In this document: piece by piece, positions 53,113 through 62,464 of the stretch
How positions within the stretch are numbered: position 1 is the stretch's first letter
Layout: each line of letters opens with the position of its first letter
DNA from: Prosapia bicincta
Taxonomy: Eukaryota; Arthropoda; Insecta; Hemiptera; Cercopidae
Direction of reading: 5' to 3'
Length of the DNA: 64,000 nt
Assembly (NCBI GenBank): GCA_036971475.1
Contig: JBAIZL010000001.1
Location: forward strand, 100,397,350-100,461,349
The notes under the pieces: model-generated
Seen by the model: only the letters and a program-made list of their open reading frames with translations
What the model was told of the DNA's origin: nothing
The model's database searches: none
Position numbers and translations under genes: made by a program

Positions 53113-53267
53113 ATAAACAAGCTTCCTCTGAACTCAACTAATCTTTTATTTCCCAATCCTAAAACTTTGTATATTTGGACCCGCGCCACTTTAACAATAT
53201 TTAGAGCAAACACTTGCTTCTGCAACCCTGTTAAGTCCAATTACGTTGATTTTTCCTTTTCAATAAA

Positions 53268-53285
53268 CTAAGAGTTTGTCATTTA
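53268..53285. repeat. target-site duplication, left copy
   Basis: The 18 bases ctaagagtttgtcattta are repeated exactly at 56767-56784 on the far side of the retrotransposon. Confidence 0.95.
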
Positions 53286-56200
53286 CTTCTTACTTCTTAT
53301 TACGAGCTTCCAAGGTTGGCCTCGATGGCTCGATGTCTCCTATACACACACTCTGCCAATGGCCAGAAACAACTTTCTTTCAAGATTCTGTCCAGGGTAC
53401 ATTCCCGTCCTAGTTGCTTTATCAAGGGACTCCTTGTTGCTGCTGTTACAGGACACTTCAAAAGTATGTGCTCTAATGTTTCCTCTTCTTGCTTGCACAC
53501 TCCACAGATAGAGTCGTTAGTAATATGAAACCTTTTCAAATATGTATTGGTGACAATGTGTCCCATACGAGCTCGTGCCGCAAAAGATGCCACTGAACGT
53601 GATAATGACTTGAAGATCTTTGGATCATTAGGTTGTTTTTGTAATGAATAATATTCGCGCCCAGTATTGCATTCTCTCCATTTCTTTCTCCAACAGATGT
53701 GAGATTCTTTATCAACTGCCTCTTTGCAATTAGTTAAGGAGTAACAACTTTCAGGAGATGGAAACAAGTTGCAAGACGCCTTGGCAGATCTGTCAGCTTC
53801 CTCATTCCCAGGAACACCACAATGACTGGGGATCCATTGAAATACAATATTTTTCTGTTCTAAGTTTTTTAACAATTTAGTTATTTCAGATGTTCGAAAA
53901 TGGTAGTCTGTAGTGTGCTGTACTTGAAGGGCTTGAAGGGCCGACCTGGAATCGGTGAGAATGCAGATGTTCTGTGCATCCATAGTATTGCTAAAAGCCA
54001 AAGCAGCATTTAAGGTCATCAATTCAGCATTCATACTTGAAGAGGAATCGCAGGGCACATAGTAATCCTCGTTTAATTCTGGACAATGAAAAGCTGCACC
54101 TCCCCTATGGTTCTCTTTATCAACGGAACCATCTGTGTAGATTTTTACAAAGTTGTTATATGTGGTGTATATCAATTCCATAGCGACAGATTTTAGTAGG
54201 TGAGGTGAATCTTCTTTTGTGAGTGAACCAGGAATTTCAAGATTGGTTTTTATTGGGATTCGAAGCCAGGGTTGTTGTTCCAAAACAACTGGAATTTTTC
54301 CTGATTCCATTGTGTTTAATGATTCGCAGGGTTTGTTATGATGGTAGAACAGTGACTGTCGGATGTTAGTTACCAATGCAATGTTAGAAAGAGTGTTAAG
54401 TGAAATTGCCTTCATCTGAAAATGTTTCTTCCACATTCTGTTTTTTATATATAAGTCAAAGGGCATGACTGACAGTTCAATTTCCATAGACTGTATACTT
54501 GTGGTTTTTGGACAACCCAAACAAATCCTCAGAGATGAGTTCTGTAATATTTGTAATTTTCGAATATGAGTTTCAGCTGTTCCACCCCAAACTTCACAAC
54601 AAACCATGATTTTTGATCTTACAAAGGACAAATAAAAATTCCTTAATATATATGTATCTGCTCCCCATGCCCTGCTGGCTATAACTTTCAACGCTTTTAT
54701 TCTATTTGCACATTTGTCCGCTATGAAATGGACATGTTCTTTCCACAGTAGTTTTGGATCCAGTTTAATACCCAGAAGTACAGGATTTGGGTTATGCCGC
54801 AGTACGTTTCCATTTAAGTTTATAACTGGTTTATAGTTTGTGTGCAAGTATCGCCTGGAGAAGAAGCATACTTCAGTTTTTGACATTGAAATGGTTAGTC
54901 CCCATTTTTCAGACCACTCAGAGATTTTGTTAAGTGCCTTTTCCAGTTGGTGAGTAGAAGCAGTTGGGTCTTTATCAGTGGCCCAGATAGTGACATCATC
55001 TGCAAAAATAGCCATGCCGATGCCTGGAAGGTCTATATTCCCTAAATTTTGCATCATTATGTTAAAAAGAGTAGGACTAATGACTGACCCCTGTGGTATT
55101 CCGTTTAGAGTACATTCTTCTTCAGAGTATGTATCATTGATCTTAGTTTTAATTTTCCTATCCTTAAGGAAGTCTACAATGTATTTCAATATCCTCCCTT
55201 TTAAACCGATTTCCATACACTGCGAAATAATAGATATGCGTGAGACCTTATAAAAGGCTGCTTCGAAATCGATGAACACCGCTGATGTACACATTTTGTT
55301 TGAGAATCCGGTATATATACTTTCTGTAAAGTTTAGTAAAGCATCACAGGTGCTTCGTTTAGGTCTGAACCCGAAAAGACATGAACCCAGCAGATTATAA
55401 TTTTCAAGCCTCCAAGTTAAGCGGTTATTAACCAGTCTCTCCAAAAGTTTACCGAGACATGATGTCAAGGCTATAGGCCTGTAAGAAGAAGCAAGTTCAG
55501 GAGATTTTCCTGGTTTTACAAGTGGAATAATTATAGCCTGTTTCCATTTTTGTGGTATGTTACCTGTCTCCCAGATTTGTGTAAAATTGCATCTTATTTC
55601 TTCCATAAATGACTCAGAACAATGCTGTAACATTAAATTATGAATGTTATCTTCTCCTGGCGTAGATGACTTCAATTGTGCTACTGCAGCCTTCATTTCA
55701 GTTTCTGTGAAAGGTTTATCACAGACATCTGTTTTGGAAATTGCTTCATTCAAAGTTGTAAGAAAGCTCTTTTTCTCATTCTTCAGATGAGTCGGCCAAT
55801 TTTCCTCAATACCTGACTTTTTGACATATAATTTGTTGAATACATTAGCAATGTCATTATCATTAGTAGTTATGATCCCATCCGGATTTGTGATCTGATA
55901 GATTTTATTATCAGGTTTTCCCTGAATTGCTTTAAATCTTTTCCATACAGCTGAGCAAGGTGTGTTTGAGTTGATGCTACCTATGAAGTCATGCCAAGAG
56001 GTCCTTTTAGCCTCTTTTATAGCTCTCTTACATTTAGCCGATGCCTGGTTGTATTTGCTTCTATTTTCGGGTGTTCTAAATTTCTTCCACATTTTTCTGG
56101 CTTTTTGTCTTTCTAATCTAAGGAGGGATATTCTCTTATTCCACCAAATGTGACTAGGCTTTTGTTTATTTTTATTTACCTTAATGCTAGGGATACTTTC

Positions 56201-56766
56201 CGAGGCAGCAATCATTAGTTTCTGTACAATGTTTTCTGTATTACTTTCTGTGCAGTTTACTGTGTTATTAGTAAGATGTCTAAATAGGGGCCAATTTGCA
56301 TCTTTTATTTTATGTTGCGTAGTAATAACTCTATGTGCATTAACATTTCCCTCTTTACTGTCGATATTAAAATATACTGGGAAGTGGTCACTAATTAGAT
56401 CTTTACCCACATACCAATTACTGATTATGTCTAACAGATCTGGAGAAGACAGGGTAAGGTCCAATGTACTCAATGATCCTGTACTTGGTGACTGGTATGT
56501 TGGTTCCTTGTTTTCGTTTACAAGTACCAAATTGGAGTTCACAATCCATTCGTAAACTATTAGGCCATTCCTGTTGTCATTTCCTTTATTCCAAGAGCCA
56601 TGTCTAGCATTAAAATCACCCATGATAAGGAGACATTTATCTGAAATCAGTAATTTTTGAAGTTCCTCATCAGTTACTAATTGATTAGGAATATACACGT
56701 TGACTACTCTTATATTAACATCTTGGTTAATAGTTATGTCACAGCTAAGTGCTTCCATTTAATTTG
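53286..56766 (-). mobile_element. 5'-truncated non-LTR retrotransposon (LINE, RNase H type)
   Basis: The element is bounded by a perfect 18 bp direct repeat. Read on the minus strand it starts abruptly inside the endonuclease domain and ends with TAA and two copies of TAAGAAG, leaving a 3' untranslated region of only about 14 bases. 5' truncation, variable-length target-site duplication and a short tandem 3' tail are hallmarks of target-primed reverse transcription. The intact frame and identical flanks suggest recent insertion. Endonuclease, RT and RNase H in one ORF place it near the I, Loa or Jockey-related groups; I cannot name the family. Confidence 0.95.
53300..56758 (-). CDS. LINE ORF2 polyprotein, partial: endonuclease, reverse transcriptase, RNase H
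   Basis: 1152 codons without a stop. Residues 1-130 are the C-terminal half of an APE endonuclease (GDFN at 47-50, SDH at 123-125); the N-terminal catalytic part was lost at insertion. The reverse transcriptase spans about 400-670: fingers (SSYRPIALTS, 424-433), motif A with catalytic Asp 497 (FIDFEAAFYKV, where the usual AFD reads AFY), motif B (NGIPQGS, 552-558) and motif C (FADD, 585-588). RNase H, about 870-995, keeps Asp 876 (TDGS), Glu 912, Asp 936 (TDS) and Asp 989, with WIPSHCG at 975-981. A CX2CX8HX4C finger lies at 1085-1102. The first ATG is eight bases inside the truncation and is only an internal methionine; no promoter can be present. The RT might work, but the element lacks its endonuclease core and ORF1. 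Confidence 0.95.
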   Translation of the reverse strand: MEALSCDITINQDVNIRVVNVYIPNQLVTDEELQKLLISDKCLLIMGDFNARHGSWNKGNDNRNGLIVYEWIVNSNLVLVNENKEPTYQSPSTGSLSTLDLTLSSPDLLDIISNWYVGKDLISDHFPVYFNIDSKEGNVNAHRVITTQHKIKDANWPLFRHLTNNTVNCTESNTENIVQKLMIAASESIPSIKVNKNKQKPSHIWWNKRISLLRLERQKARKMWKKFRTPENRSKYNQASAKCKRAIKEAKRTSWHDFIGSINSNTPCSAVWKRFKAIQGKPDNKIYQITNPDGIITTNDNDIANVFNKLYVKKSGIEENWPTHLKNEKKSFLTTLNEAISKTDVCDKPFTETEMKAAVAQLKSSTPGEDNIHNLMLQHCSESFMEEIRCNFTQIWETGNIPQKWKQAIIIPLVKPGKSPELASSYRPIALTSCLGKLLERLVNNRLTWRLENYNLLGSCLFGFRPKRSTCDALLNFTESIYTGFSNKMCTSAVFIDFEAAFYKVSRISIISQCMEIGLKGRILKYIVDFLKDRKIKTKINDTYSEEECTLNGIPQGSVISPTLFNIMMQNLGNIDLPGIGMAIFADDVTIWATDKDPTASTHQLEKALNKISEWSEKWGLTISMSKTEVCFFSRRYLHTNYKPVINLNGNVLRHNPNPVLLGIKLDPKLLWKEHVHFIADKCANRIKALKVIASRAWGADTYILRNFYLSFVRSKIMVCCEVWGGTAETHIRKLQILQNSSLRICLGCPKTTSIQSMEIELSVMPFDLYIKNRMWKKHFQMKAISLNTLSNIALVTNIRQSLFYHHNKPCESLNTMESGKIPVVLEQQPWLRIPIKTNLEIPGSLTKEDSPHLLKSVAMELIYTTYNNFVKIYTDGSVDKENHRGGAAFHCPELNEDYYVPCDSSSSMNAELMTLNAALAFSNTMDAQNICILTDSRSALQALQVQHTTDYHFRTSEITKLLKNLEQKNIVFQWIPSHCGVPGNEEADRSAKASCNLFPSPESCYSLTNCKEAVDKESHICWRKKWRECNTGREYYSLQKQPNDPKIFKSLSRSVASFAARARMGHIVTNTYLKRFHITNDSICGVCKQEEETLEHILLKCPVTAATRSPLIKQLGRECTLDRILKESCFWPLAECVYRRHRAIEANLGSS

Positions 56767-56784
56767 CTAAGAGTTTGTCATTTA
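56767..56784. repeat. target-site duplication, right copy
   Basis: Exact match to 53268-53285. Confidence 0.95.
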
Positions 56785-57065
56785 ATTTATAAACTATTAG
56801 GAAAACTCGTAGGACCTTTAATATCTACAGATCTACATAATTTTAAAGTAAAATTCTATTTTCACTAGTAACTTCACTGAGTAATTTTTTCACTATAACT
56901 ATACACTTTTATCCTACTCCTTTCTTATTACACACAACGCCATCCGACACATGTTGAAAACACGTCCATAATAAAAACCTTTTAAGTGAACTTCAACTTT
57001 AAAATAATATACAAGTCGCATGTTAGAACGACGCGACGCTAAGATGTTTTATATCTGGTAATTTA
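56785..57065. other. pre-insertion flank, unassigned
   Basis: AT-rich, nothing recognisable. Before the LINE inserted it was continuous with the sequence near 53267. Confidence 0.5.
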
Positions 57066-57068
57066 AAT

Positions 57069-57246
57069 CTGCAGTAATAACATCTCGCAGTTGAAATAAT
57101 TCTGCTTGTCGCTGTAGTAACGTTTGCCACTATTTGTTGCCATGGTAACATAACAATCTGTAGTAATAACATCTTGCAGTTAAAATATGTCAGCTTGTCG
57201 CTGTAGTAACGTTTGCCACTATTTATTGCCATGGTAACATAACAAA
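57069..57246. repeat. 89 bp tandem duplication
   Basis: Two copies start at 57069 and 57158. Both contain agtaataacatc, gcttgtcgctgtagtaacg and ttgccatggtaacataacaa. They differ at only a few bases. Confidence 0.95.
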
Positions 57247-57539
57247 ATTAACGTCAGAGCCTTTATATCACATTCAGATTATTACTAAAATGATAGTAAC
57301 GTCACCAATTTCTTTCATTCACATCTTACCTCTCTGAGAGGTAAAGCGACCAGTGGTATACAGGTTCCGGCCCAGAGGTTCCGGCCAATATGTCTGGCGT
57401 GAGATGATGTTTCCCTATGAATATATATCTAGCACCAGCAGAATTTGTAAAAGTCTCTAACCATTAAGTAATAAATTCTTGAATTTTGTAGTCCATTACG
57501 TTCGGCGAATCTTAATTAGTCCTTTAATAATAGTTTATG

Positions 57540-58960
57540 ACTATCCGAACTTTAAATTTTGTAAATTTGTGAAAAGGTTACTGAGACAGAACTTTTTTGA
57601 TCGGTATGTGGCGATCTTCATCAGTGTCTTCTGCTTGGAGATGTCGGGTCAAGCGGTGACGATTTACAGGCAGGTTTTCGATAGTATCAAAGAGTATATG
57701 TGATTTGTATTGTGTTTGTTCGTTTAATATGTTTGTACTTTGTGTTTTTGTGTGTCTGTAAATTTCGTATTGTTCTAGAATGTTGAGATGTGGTCTTTTT
57801 TATTTGATGTGTAGGATTTTCAGGTTTATAGTAAATGTCTGCCTATTTGAGTCCTGTTTTTAATGTGATGGTAAAATGCTGAGTTGGTGTTCTGTTTGTG
57901 TTCCTCGACTCTTTGTTTGAAGCAGCGACCTGTTTGTCCAATATAGAATTTGTTGCATTTGTCGGAGTTTAGTTTGTATACTCCTGGTGCTTGTAGGTTT
58001 TTTTGTTGTAGGTGTCGTGTTGTATTTTGTATTGTAACTTGTTATTAGTTTTGTATGCTATTTTGTATCCTGTTTTTTGAAATTTGCGGAATATTTTATT
58101 TGTTGTTTTGTTTATGTATGGTAATGCGATATATTTGTTTCCCCTGTATGTAGTGTTAATTTTAGTGTTTTTTTGTATTTTGTGCCATAGTTTGTCTATT
58201 ATTGTGGTGTTGTATCCATTCGTGTATGCTAAATATTTAATTGTGTCTAGGTCTTTGTTTATATTTTCTGTGGTCATTGGATCTTCTTTAAATCTATGGA
58301 GCATGGATCTGAGGCATCGTGTTTGTGTTGGATAGGGTGGTTTAAGGTGTTGTGGATAAGAGTGTCTGTCGTTATGCGTTTCCTGTAAATGTTGAAGCGG
58401 TGTTTTTGTGTGTGACTTTTTATTATGGTTAGGTCCAGGAAGTTTAGGGATCGGTTGGTTTCAATCTCTGAGGTTAAGTGGAGTTTTGAGTATATTTTAT
58501 TAGTGTAGGTGAGGAGTTTTTTGCATTGTCAGATGTGGCATCTGTATAGTGTTATGATATCATTGACGTATCTGTGCAGTAAATAATTTTGTGTGCGTGT
58601 GTATTGTCTGTGAGTATTTTGGTGGTTTCTATGTGTTGTAGGAAAATTTCGCTTAGGATACTACTGATAGAACTTCCCATGGGTAGGCTATCTGGTTGTG
58701 AATAGAGGTTTGAGTTGTGGGTGCAATAGTTTTGTTTGTTGATGGTTTGAAAGATAATTAGGATTTCGGTAACGTGGGTATGTTGTTCTGTATTATTTGG
58801 GTTCTGTGATGTTCAGAGTCTCGGATACAGGTATGTTGGTGTACATATTTGTTATGTCGAGTGATAGAAGTATTGAATTGTGTGGTATGTTTATGTCTTT
58901 TATTTTATTTATGAGTTTTGTTCTGTTTTCTATGTGTTCAAGTTGATAGATTGTAAGGGA
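57540..58960 (-). pseudogene. Penelope-like element (RT plus GIY-YIG), 5'-truncated and frameshifted
   Basis: Read on the minus strand, in order: RT motif A as SLDITNMYTNIP (58829-58864), the Penelope signature; motif B as SLPMGSSISSILSEIFL (about 58640-58690); motif C as RYVNDI (about 58557-58574), where YVDD would be expected, so a catalytic Asp is now Asn; thumb with NRSLNFLDLTII (about 58430); a 111-codon open segment at 57969-58304 (linker, with DTIKYLAYTNGYN and YIALPYI); and the GIY-YIG endonuclease GVYKL...KFYIGQTGRCFKQRVEEH (57899-57984). The tail carries ILEQYEIYRH and LNEQTQYK. Frameshifts separate motif B from C and the linker from the endonuclease, and stops occur, so it is inactive. 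The 5' part is missing beyond 58960. A hammerhead-like motif lies at its 3' end. Confidence 0.85.
57590..57624 (-). ncRNA. hammerhead-like motif at the Penelope 3' end
   Basis: On the minus strand: CTGATGA (57618-57624), unpaired A, stem GATCG / CGATC with loop CCACATAC, then AAAA where GAAA is expected. The position just downstream of the endonuclease reading frame links this motif type to Penelope-like elements within this window. Hammerhead ribozymes are established for the terminal repeats of that element group. Confidence 0.45.
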
Positions 58961-60290
58961 TTAATTAAGTAATAGTTAAAGAGACAAAATTAGAACTCAT
59001 TTAACCAAATTCAATCTAAAAGCTATTATGACTTGAACCGAATAAATGATACTAAAACTATAAAAAATATCGTACGTTTATGTATACGTTTTTAATAACC
59101 TCAGACCTATTATAATACTCACATGTTTAACTGTCACATAATTCTAAACGTAAATACAATCTTTATATGGGTAGGCTTAGCTTTAATGTTTAATTTTACG
59201 TCGTTCTGGCTTTAACGAGGGAACTGCACGCGGATGTAAGGGATTGGATGCAGTTTTAACACTTGCGTGACGCCGTCAGACCCAGTGCAATACCTCTCAC
59301 TATTGTGTTATCCGCTTACTTTATCCTTGTACCAAGTAAAACTCCAGGCTTGACAATAATACACTATCCTTTAGAATAGAATAAAGTTAAAAAATAAGTG
59401 TGTACACACAAGTCAAATACAAGTTTCAAAAAAAAAGAATTGTTAGGATAAAACTAAGTAATCCGTTATCAAATTTTGAAGTAACAAAAAAACTTAATAA
59501 TTATATTTTATAAAATGTTTATATTCAATTAATGTTTATATATATATATATATATATATAAAGTTGCAGATTTTAATTTTAACCAATAACACATTTTAAT
59601 TTGTATTAGGATAAAACACGTATTTATTAGTAAAATTTATTAAGTTAAAACTTTTTATTACTAAATTGTGTTTTATAGAAAACTACAATTAGAATATCAG
59701 TATCGAGAAAAATTAAGAAGAAATTTAATTAAGAAGGTGATATTAAAGACAGATCTGCGAGTTATAACTTTAATACTGGGAAATTAAATCTGGACTCTAA
59801 ACAGGGCATTCAATTGAAAAATACACAAACTCTTCCTAAAAGAAAAACATATTAACATTTATAATTTCATAAGAAAAATCACATATGTAAGTATATCACA
59901 TTTTACTAGAATGTTTCACATGTTTAAAACAAAAAATAAAACACTTTCCCCCCATATTTGCTCATAATAATATTCATAATTTATACAAAGTCTGTGCATA
60001 TTTAGGATTTCCTGTTCTTCAAAACAAACCCACATATTTAGGAAATAATTTAGCAAAAACCTTATTCCCGATTTAGCATTAAACAATTCGAACATTTCCC
60101 CGTTATTTATATATAAATAACAATTTATGAAAAAAACCCCTTCCTAAATATTAACATATTACAATTTATAAAGACAATTCACATATTTAAAATCATTTGG
60201 TAAACCTCACCTATTTTTATCAACAATTTTTATTTAAAATTTATCTCAAATTGATATATAATGTCATCAGAACATTTACCTAATTTTAAA
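58961..60290. other. unassigned AT-rich DNA
   Basis: Very AT-rich, with a short (AT)n at about 59540-59560. From 59,900 onward the plus strand is poor in G, which could reflect a minus-strand transposon interior, but no motif is visible. Confidence 0.4.
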
Positions 60291-60292
60291 CA

Positions 60293-60341
60293 TCATATTT
60301 AGATCCTAATATTAACACACCCTTTGTAAAATCAACATATA
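60293..60341. repeat. direct repeat flanking the palindromic element, left copy
   Basis: tcatatttagatcctaatat, then taacacaccctttgtaaaatc and aacatat, recurs at 60761-60809 with a single substitution (ctttg against ctttc). The copies are offset by 468 bases and each leads into an (AT)n tract. Confidence 0.9.

Positions 60342-60393
<52 letters not shown>
60342..60393. repeat. (AT)n microsatellite
   Basis: About 50 bases of TA dinucleotides directly joined to the left arm of the palindrome. Confidence 0.95.
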
Positions 60394-60397
<4 letters not shown>

Positions 60398-60452
60398 AAA
60401 ACAACATAGGTTATTCAAATACAAGAATATTTATTCATTTTTATTCAAAGCT

Positions 60453-60483
60453 TTTCGTTGGTAAACAGTACCAACATCATCAG
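60453..60483 (-). ncRNA. hammerhead-like motif, left arm
   Basis: On the minus strand: CTGATGA, unpaired T, six-pair stem GTTGGT / ACCAAC, then GAAA. It is an exact mirror of the right-arm copy. Confidence 0.45.
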
Positions 60484-60585
60484 GAATGAAAATTACAATA
60501 ATGTAAGCTATAGGCCTATAGCTTACATTATTGTAATTTTCATTCCTGATGAGGCCTATAGCTTACATTATTGTAATTTTCATTC

Positions 60586-60616
60586 CTGATGATGTTGGTA
60601 CTGTTTACCAACGAAA
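60586..60616 (+). ncRNA. hammerhead-like motif, right arm
   Basis: CTGATGA (60586-60592), unpaired T, stem GTTGGT (60594-60599) / ACCAAC (60607-60612), GAAA (60613-60616). A truncated extra CTGATGA lies at about 60546-60552 in the tandem duplication, without its stem. Confidence 0.45.
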
Positions 60617-60692
60617 AGCTTTGAATATAAATTAATACATATTCTTGTATTTGAATAACCTATGTTGTTTTAAATTATTAAACAAGAAAACG

Positions 60693-60694
<2 letters not shown>

Positions 60695-60748
<54 letters not shown>
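60695..60748. repeat. (AT)n microsatellite
   Basis: About 54 bases of TA dinucleotides at the right end of the palindrome. Confidence 0.95.
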
Positions 60749-60750
<2 letters not shown>

Positions 60751-60760
60751 CTTATTTAGG

Positions 60761-60800
60761 TCATATTTAGATCCTAATATTAACACACCCTTTCTAAAAT

Positions 60801-60809
<9 letters not shown>
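60761..60809. repeat. direct repeat flanking the palindromic element, right copy
   Basis: Near-identical to 60293-60341, one substitution apart. Confidence 0.9.

Positions 60810-60858
<49 letters not shown>
60806..60858. repeat. (AT)n microsatellite
   Basis: About 53 bases of TA dinucleotides. Confidence 0.95.
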
Positions 60859-60859
<1 letters not shown>

Positions 60860-60860
<1 letters not shown>

Positions 60861-61440
60861 TACTTATTTATGTTTATTAATTAATATTTAACATATGCTT
60901 ATATGCTGTTGTTTCTTCTCGAACAATATTTATTTACTTTCTGTAAATCTGAGAATTACTTCAACATAAATCATTTCTCTTCTGATATTTGTTCTCTATA
61001 CTAATTTTGATTTATTACTTCCTAACCAGTTTCACTTACAACCTTTATGCTTGGTTAATTTTTACATCTTTTCCTATCCAAAACTAGTTAATTTTTGAAT
61101 TGTTCTATTTTAGTATTCAAACAAACAAAACAGTTCCTTAATCATAATTACTGTAACATATAAAACCATTTTGCAAATTTTTATTAATTTTAACCCCTTA
61201 GTTTGTTTACAAAGACCATCATTGTTTATCTATATATTAATTTTATTTCAGTATACTATGTGAACAACCCTTTTAATACATTTTCTTTACCTCTAATATA
61301 AATAAAGCCATTGTTTTTATAACATAGCTTATTCATTATGTTAATTAATTTTTTAGAAAATCACTTGAATTTAAATTTGTCCCAAAATTTAAATGCATTT
61401 ACGAAATTTTATATTTGAACAAGAAGAAAGCACCCTTTTA
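60860..61440. other. unassigned AT-rich DNA
   Basis: AT-rich and G-poor on the plus strand, no frame or motif. If the candidate LTR to the right is real, this would be the 5' untranslated interior of that element. Confidence 0.35.
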
Positions 61441-62442
61441 ATTCGTGCCGATTCCTGGACCCTTGTTAGTTTCCACAGTTTGGACTCCCAGATTTTGTTG
61501 AGCGAAGATCTCCAATCTTGGTATGTCTTGTTCAGTCCCTTTGTTCCTCACCCGTCGCCATGAATTAAATTTTTTAAAGCTTACCGTTTCTATCCCTGTT
61601 TTTCTAAAGGAGTTTCACTTTTAACAGTTTTAAAATTTATTTTAGCGCATTTGATTGTTACTATCTTATAAAAGCAATTTACAGTTTATCAACTTTCTAA
61701 ACCTCCAGTTTTTGATCTATTTGAAATGCACCCCATTTTGATAGAATATTAGCCAATTTTAGGGACCGAAATCCTTAACAATGCTTGAGAATCGAACAGT
61801 TACTTATTGCAACTACTTTCCCCGCACTTAGCATATGATGTTAGTATTTAACACTTTTAAAGAAGGCGGAGTAAGATGAGCATCGTCCATCGTTGGCCGC
61901 ATCCCCAGACTTACTGACTATTTTCCCCTTTGGTTTTCAACCCCTTTACATTTCTTCGGAGCTCAACTGATGTGTCTGATCCAATCAGCAACCTTCTTAG
62001 AAAGGTTCGTAAAATCATATGATCTAGCAAATAAAATGGTCTGATCCCTACGTCGCTATTTCCGGTGTTTGTAAAATACCTATAGTTTAGTGTAAAAATT
62101 TAAATCTGGTCGTAACTTTTTTAACATTGAATTTTGGTGAATTTCTTATTCTTGATGTTCTTTATATTTCTTGTTTTTGCACATTATCAAATGTCGATGA
62201 CCTTTCTACATGAATTTTGACCTTTCTTTCTTTTTTCTTTGTTGCTTCATTTATCTCCTTCAAATCAAAAATAAAAAAAACTCCCCTTTTTAAGAATGGA
62301 TTTACTTTAGAAAAAGCTTTTTTGAAGCTGCTTATGGTACTGTATTTATATTATGTTTATTTTCGACAGTTGAAATTTTTATTTTTTAATTTAAAATGTC
62401 CATTGTAACGCTTAAATTCTCAATTAGAGCCAGTTACAACAA
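61440..62442 (-). mobile_element. weak candidate LTR and primer-binding site
   Basis: On the minus strand, TGGCGACGGGTGAGGAACAA begins at about 61561. It starts with TGG, as a tRNA primer-binding site must, and has the general look of arthropod LTR-retrotransposon sites. An LTR would then occupy about 61562-62442, beginning TGTAACTGGC and ending ATTCA. A GC-richer leader follows down to about 61440. No second LTR, gag, pol or polypurine tract was found, so this may be chance. Confidence 0.2.
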
Positions 62443-62464
62443 ACACACACACACACACACACAC
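62441..62464. repeat. short (CA)n microsatellite
   Basis: About 24 bases of CA dinucleotides, then acaaacaaacaaac. Confidence 0.9.

Larger units (their letters stand above)
60394..60694. mobile_element. palindromic 'twin' element bounded by (TA)n
   Basis: Inverted arms run outward from a perfect centre (gtaagctataggcctatagc near 60516). Both outer arms read attcaaagcttttcgttggt (or its complement), then aatattcttgtatttgaata and acctatgttgttttaaatta, then (TA)n. The right side contains a 44-base tandem duplication of gaggcctatagcttacatta plus ttgtaattttcattcctgat. Each arm has an outward hammerhead-like motif. The family is shared with 48.1-48.5 kb and, more distantly, 10.9-11.3 kb. Confidence 0.8.

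Noticed and set aside
61440..62442. A full LTR retrotransposon
   Set aside because: A primer-binding-site-like sequence is present, but no partner LTR, gag or pol was found. It is kept only as a weak candidate feature.
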